In this document: positions 59,608 to 64,000 of the stretch, piece by piece
How positions within the stretch are numbered: the stretch's first letter is position 1
Layout of the letters: the number at the start of each line of letters is the position of its first letter
Assembly: GCA_029641185.1 (NCBI GenBank)
Contig: JAPWGK010000014.1
Coordinates: forward strand, 682,001 to 746,000
Reading direction: 5' to 3'
Length of the DNA stretch: 64,000 nt
DNA from: Pseudofabraea citricarpa
Lineage: Eukaryota > Ascomycota > Leotiomycetes > Helotiales > Dermateaceae
Notes under the pieces: generated by a model
Databases searched by the model: none
What the model was told of the DNA's origin: nothing
The model's input: only the letters and a program-made list of their open reading frames with translations
Made by a program: the position numbers and the translations under genes

Positions 59608-61146
59608 ATGAGTGTTTCAGGAGGAAAGGTCATGGCAGACGACAAGTTCCTGTCTCTGTCGAGGTCGCACTCAGAGCCATATGACTCCCCATCCACAGCA
59701 ATCATCGATCCTATCAAAGAGCGAAAACTTGTTTGGAAGTTCGACATTCGTATTCTGCCATTCTTGTCCATAATTTATTTGTTCAATGCTCTTGATAAAT
59801 CTAACCTGAGCAATGCTAAGACTGCTGGACTGGAGAAAACACTCCACATGGTTGACAACCAATATAGCACAATACTATCGATATTCATTGTTCCATACGT
59901 ACTTACATCGCCATTGCTCAGTATGCTAGGCAAAAAGTATGGTGTGTACAGGGTCCTTCCATTAATGGTACTTGTCTTTGGCACTTGCACGTTATCTATG
60001 GTGGGAGTAAGCAACTTTAGCGGTCTGTTTGCTATCCGTTGGTTCCTGGGTATGGCGGAAAGTGCAGTATTTCCACTCGTCATTTATTATCAGACATTGT
60101 AGGTAACGATTCTCCTTCAGCCAACTCAAGTGCTAAACTCATTCAGGTTTTATCGTCGTGGAGAACTCGGCAGACGTCTCGCTATATTTTACGCAGCCCA
60201 TTCTTTTGCATCTGCATTCTCTGGATTGCTAGCATATGGTCTTTTTCATATTGACGGCGGCTCACTGACATCTTGGCGATATCTTTTTCTTGTTGAAGGT
60301 TCAGCAACTATTCTAGTTGGACTTTTCGTCTTGTGGTATTTACCACGATCAACAGATCACTGTACTTTTCTCGACGAAGAAGAAAAGGCTTTGGCTCGAG
60401 CGCGGCTGCTTCAAGACAGTTCCTCATCTCTGGGACGCACAGACTTTGAATGGAAGGAGTCTCTCAAGATCTTCAAACATCCAACCACCTGGGTGATTCT
60501 CTTGATCGAGGCATGTCTTGGAGTTCCGTTAAATTCCGTGAACCTTTTTCTGCCACAGATTATTGGGCGGCTAGGCTACAGCAGAGTCAAGACCAATCTC
60601 TACACCGTTGCACCAGCTATTTCTGGAGGTGTCATGTTGCTCATCCTGGGATTTCTCTCCGACTACACGCGGTGGAGATTTCCCTTTGTCGCAGCAGGTT
60701 TTGCATTCACTTTTATTGGAATGATGATCTATGTCTCCATCGATGTTGAGAGTAAGCTTCATGTTGCTTATTTCGCAGCGTTCATGATGAACTGGGGGAC
60801 ATTTGCACCATCAGTGCTTCTTGATGTTTGGTACAACAACAATACCGCTCATGAAGGCCGTCGTGTACTTTTAACTTCCATCGGTATCGCAACGGCCAAC
60901 CTCTTTGGGATTGTGCCTTCAAATGTGTTTCGAAACGAGGATGCACCAAAGTATATCCCTGCCTTAATCACAACTGCTGCATTTGGTGGATCCGGGTTTC
61001 TTCTCACTATAGGTCTCGGAGCTTATATGGTTTTTGATAACCGAAGGAGGGATAAAATACAAGGGGTGAGATTGAGAGCTGGAGATGTCCCAACCGAGAT
61101 GCTCAAGGATGGACCTGATGCCAAGGAATTTCGATGGTTCTACTAA
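59608..61146 (+). CDS. MFS transporter, allantoate-permease (Dal5/ACS) family
   Basis: Two exons, 59608-60098 and 60147-61146 (intron 48 nt, phase 2), give 496 residues. Plasma-membrane anion:proton symporter family whose fungal members take up allantoate, nicotinate, biotin precursors and other carboxylates. The entry helix reads RILPFLSIIYLFNALDKSNLSNAKTAGLE, the DK-N-NAK signature of this family, followed by IRWFLGMAESAVFPLVIYY and FYRRGELGRRLAIFY. About 12 membrane segments can be counted, and the C-terminal FRNEDAPKY matches family endings. An in-frame ATG at 59557 would add 17 residues. It is followed by an alcohol dehydrogenase on the opposite strand, with stops 206 nt apart. Substrate unknown. 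Confidence 0.93.
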
Positions 61147-61352
61147 ACTGTCTCAAATTTGATTTATTCCAACTAAAACTATCATGATGATATTACATAG
61201 TTTATAATATCAATTGTATTCTTGGGAATAAAAGAAAAGACCCTTATCTACTCAATTAATCAAAGAGTGTAATAATATTCGTCTCTACGTTTAATGAATA
61301 TGTACTTTGACTACCTAGGTACTATTCAACACTATAAGTCGCTCTGAACGAC

Positions 61353-62542
61353 TTAACTGATGTGCTTCTGGTTAACAAGTACATATCTATACCTTGCACG
61401 GCCCTCCTCAAAGTCAATCAGAGCCTTATTAGCATCCTCGAGTGGCACATTATTGTTCCATGTCTTGACGCCCTTTTCAGAGAAGAACTTCAGCATATCC
61501 TTGATATCTTGTGGTGATCCAATCATGCTGCCACCAATGTTTATGCGCTTGGCTAGTAGCGGAAAGACTATATTTGTGTAAACGTTAAAAATTCGCAGAC
61601 TGGTTTGAAAACAGCTTACTATTAATTTTGATGCTATCTTCAGGTGCACCAACTTGGACAAATTGGCCTCGCAAACCTAAAAGCCCAATGTAATCTCCAA
61701 TGGGCATTTCATGCGAAGAAACAGTTGAAACGATGAGATCGAGTGAGCCTGCATACTTGGTCGCCCAGTCTTGCTCTTCACCGGTTGCGATAAAGCTTGT
61801 CGCTCCCATCTTTAATGCATCTTCTTTTTTGGAGCTGGATCGGGAGATGGCTACTACTTTTTTGCAACCTAGAGCGCTTGCAGCCATGATACCAAAATGA
61901 CCAAGGCCACCGATACCGATGATGCCAACTCTCTTTTCTGGGCCAGCATTGTGCTGCATAAGTGGAGAAAAAGCAGTAATCCCACCACACAACATTGGAG
62001 CAGCGATATCGGATGGGAGCCCGTCCGGTATGGGAATCACAAAATAGCTGTTGCCGCGCCAATAGTCTCCATATCCCCCGTTTGCTTTGCTTCCATCTGG
62101 CCATCTACTATCATAGGTGATGGTCTTTTTCGGGCAATGCTGTTCCAGTCTTTCAGGGCGCGTTAGTTATCAGTTCAAACCTCTTAATGTATTTGGGAAC
62201 TTACCCGTCTGCACAAGCCTCACAATCACCATTCTGGTTTTGACAACATCCTGATTGTGCACCAACTCCCACTCGATCGCCAATCTTGATATCCTTGACC
62301 TTAGATCCTATCCTTACCGCCTTACCCACAATTTCATGTCCAACACACAAAGGATAGTCTGCCGGTGCCCAGCCAGACCGAAGATGGTGGATATCTGAGC
62401 CACACATACCGCAATGAGTGACTTTGATGTCGACATCAGTCTCCTCGAATGGTTTCGGTTCAAACTCGCCCCAGACCATTTTACCATTGGCCGATTCCGG
62501 GTCATGACCTAGCCATCCTTGGAACTTATAATCAGTTGACAT
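61353..62542 (-). CDS. NADP-dependent zinc alcohol dehydrogenase (ADH6/cinnamyl-type)
   Basis: Three exons, 62542-62205, 62149-61620 and 61567-61353, give 360 residues, the family length. Medium-chain reductase of the ADH6/ADH7 cinnamyl alcohol dehydrogenase group, which reduces aliphatic and aromatic aldehydes with NADPH. Catalytic zinc ligands are visible in THCGMCGSDIHH and VGHEIVG. The structural zinc lobe is CCQNQNGDCEACADGLEQHC, across the first splice junction. The cofactor site is GIGGLGHFGIMAA, followed by an SRSSSKK stretch compatible with NADP preference. The C-terminal KRINIGGSMIGSPQDIKDML is typical. Cytosolic; no targeting signal. It sits between the MFS transporter and the 2OG oxygenase on one strand with the latter. 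Confidence 0.94.
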
Positions 62543-63365
62543 TTTCTATGTGTTCTGTTGCAAATTTAAGTCAAGAAAGAAAGGGCTATGTAAATTCAGA
62601 AGCAATGAGAACCCATATATATGGCTCAGGACCCTTCGGCCCCACTGATCTCCGACGAAGTTAGTGCAACTCTCTTCCACTCAATCGTATAACTCCCCCT
62701 ACTTGTGGTTTTAAAAAGAAATTTTCCTAGCGCATAATTTGCTGATCTGTACACTAGTTGAAAACGACAATACTATTGCACTCTACAACGTTGACTGGTT
62801 CATATCAACATGAACGTTTGGCAGTTTTTTCTTAGACATTCAGCATAACCATGTAAAAATGGGCAATAAGAGGTGGAACTCTCGCGCAAAACTGTGCTTG
62901 TGAATGTCGGCCGAAATACTCTTCCTCGCTTAACAATTGACTGCAGATCGGCCGAAACTGCTTCATGACGTATTATGCGCCGAACACAATTACGCTGCGC
63001 ACAAGCGCAAGAGATCGATTTTTGAATGGCTTATTAGTAGACAGGGTTGCAAATGGTTTTCCTAGTTCAAGGTTCCTCACGTTATGTAACTTTGTTTTCA
63101 TTTTCAAGAAAACATTGATGTGTTAAGAGAATTTCTTAAAATAAGACAACCCGAGCAGAAGTAAAACAAAGCCGAGACCAAAGTATTGAGTTCATAATAT
63201 TGTCAATTGTTGTAGAAATTTCAAGCTTCAAGAAGGATGGTCTTGATTTTGACATGTTGATTTATTCAGCCAGCTACAACTATATGTGTTAAGTAATGAG
63301 AAGAAGCGGAAATTCGCATTAATAGTTGGCTGCAACTGAATATTTAGGCCTCAATGGAGTTATAA
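62543..63365. other. Intergenic between ADH and dioxygenase
   Basis: 823 nt, AT-rich, with the ADH promoter and the 3' UTR of the dioxygenase. No coding potential seen. Confidence 0.55.
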
Positions 63366-64000
63366 TCAAACTTTGACACCGTTTCCTGCATGTTGATATC
63401 TCGCAGCCATCAGTCGCTTATGGAAGTACTCCCCCACAGCAATCTCCTCATAAGTCTCCCCCTCCGTCCTACAAGTAGGTAAGACAGTTACAATCGCATC
63501 TTCGTTTGGGCTCACGAAGAAAGGCATAGAGTATCTCTCGGCTCCAGATTTATTCATAACTCTATGAACAGTGGATTGGAACTTGCCATTTGTTGCTTGC
63601 ATTAAGAAGTCTCCAATGTTAACAACGAAAGTGTTTGGTATTGGCGGGGCTTTAATCCAGATGCCATTACCATTTAGCACCTCCAGTGCTTGCACTTTAT
63701 CTTGACAGACGAGTGTGAACCAACTATAGTCTGTATGGGCTCCTATCCCAATCTCCTCTCTATCTGGAGCCGTCTGTGGTGGATAGTGCAGGGCTCGTAT
63801 AGCGGTCATGGGGAAAGAACACATCGAGTCCAGGTAGTCTTCCGGAAGTGATAGAGAGAGTGCGAATGTCCGGATAAGTTGTTTTGAAAATGCCAGAACA
63901 TAAGCATAATATTTGTATAAGGCTTGGCGGAATTCGGGATCCTCTGGCCACTGGTTCTTATGGGAATGGCGGGATGTTGGCTCAAATGGAGGCGATTGCT
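63366..64000 (-). CDS. 2-oxoglutarate/Fe(II)-dependent oxygenase, 5' end outside window
   Basis: The frame is open from the right edge to the stop at 63366, about 211 residues of the C-terminal part. No intron is needed: the reading SPPFEPTSRHSHKNQWPEDP through PEDYLDSMCSFPMTAIRALHYPP is continuous. Iron ligands are H and D in GAHTDYSWFTLV and H in STVHRV; the 2-oxoglutarate-binding Arg is in RYSMPFF, the classic R-x-S. The fold belongs to the isopenicillin N synthase-like group that hydroxylates or desaturates small molecules. The start and N-terminal DIOX_N region are missing here. Its substrate is unknown; the nearby ADH and MFS genes suggest a small-molecule pathway. Confidence 0.92.
   Translation of the reverse strand, partial: QSPPFEPTSRHSHKNQWPEDPEFRQALYKYYAYVLAFSKQLIRTFALSLSLPEDYLDSMCSFPMTAIRALHYPPQTAPDREEIGIGAHTDYSWFTLVCQDKVQALEVLNGNGIWIKAPPIPNTFVVNIGDFLMQATNGKFQSTVHRVMNKSGAERYSMPFFVSPNEDAIVTVLPTCRTEGETYEEIAVGEYFHKRLMAARYQHAGNGVKV

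Noticed and set aside
1..64000. CRISPR arrays, rRNA, tRNA genes and bacterial insertion sequences
   Set aside because: No spaced direct repeats, no rRNA-like blocks and no cloverleaf with A/B boxes that I could recognise by eye; a tRNA scan was not possible.

Overview
This window reads as nuclear DNA of a filamentous ascomycete (Pezizomycotina). The reasons are many short introns (mostly 41-95 nt, GT...AG with CTAAC/CTGAC-type branch sites), a fungal iterative non-reducing polyketide synthase, a Zn(II)2Cys6 regulator, a COX20 and a YMC1-type carrier, plus 22 protein-coding genes on both strands with no operons. A leotiomycete-like origin is plausible but cannot be proven from this sequence alone. 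All gene models below were built by hand-splicing; exon coordinates are given in each entry.

Layout. 1-6.2 kb: an F-box/LRR-like gene running off the left edge, adenylosuccinate synthetase (seven exons, one of only 18 nt) and an F-box-like orphan. 7.3-7.9 kb: a small orphan with an in-frame microsatellite. 9.9-19.7 kb: a compact secondary-metabolism locus with an FSH1-type serine hydrolase followed by a complete 2685-residue non-reducing PKS (SAT-KS-AT-PT-ACP-ACP-CMeT-R). All visible catalytic motifs are intact, so the expected product is a C-methylated aromatic aldehyde released by reduction. No tailoring enzyme or regulator is adjacent. 20.4-38.9 kb: a housekeeping block with a YMC1-like mitochondrial carrier, a RINT-1/TIP-1 (Dsl1 complex) tether, DNA ligase I, DNA polymerase epsilon catalytic subunit, COX20, a nuclear-looking orphan and an aldose 1-epimerase. 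The POL2/COX20 intergenic region carries MCB/SCB-like G1/S sites.

39.7-45.4 kb: a class III aminotransferase, a convergent Zn2Cys6 transcription factor and a D-2-hydroxyacid dehydrogenase, possibly one small amino/keto-acid pathway. 45.4-49.4 kb has no gene I can support. 49.4-52.8 kb: an unusual 1031-residue secretory-pathway protein with five roughly 73-residue Gly/Ala-rich repeats, three clustered Lys-Arg sites and a C-terminal multi-pass membrane region. 53.8-58.1 kb: a GNAT acetyltransferase, a 161-bp MITE-like element with 29-bp terminal inverted repeats, and a VTT/Tvp38-type membrane protein. 59.6-64 kb: an allantoate-permease-like MFS transporter, an ADH6-type NADP alcohol dehydrogenase and a 2-oxoglutarate/Fe(II) oxygenase running off the right edge, which may be a second small metabolic group.

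The most notable elements are the two-gene PKS/hydrolase locus, the repeat membrane protein with Kex2-like sites, the solo MITE, and two stop-free introns of length divisible by three that make a single long ORF look like the whole coding region.
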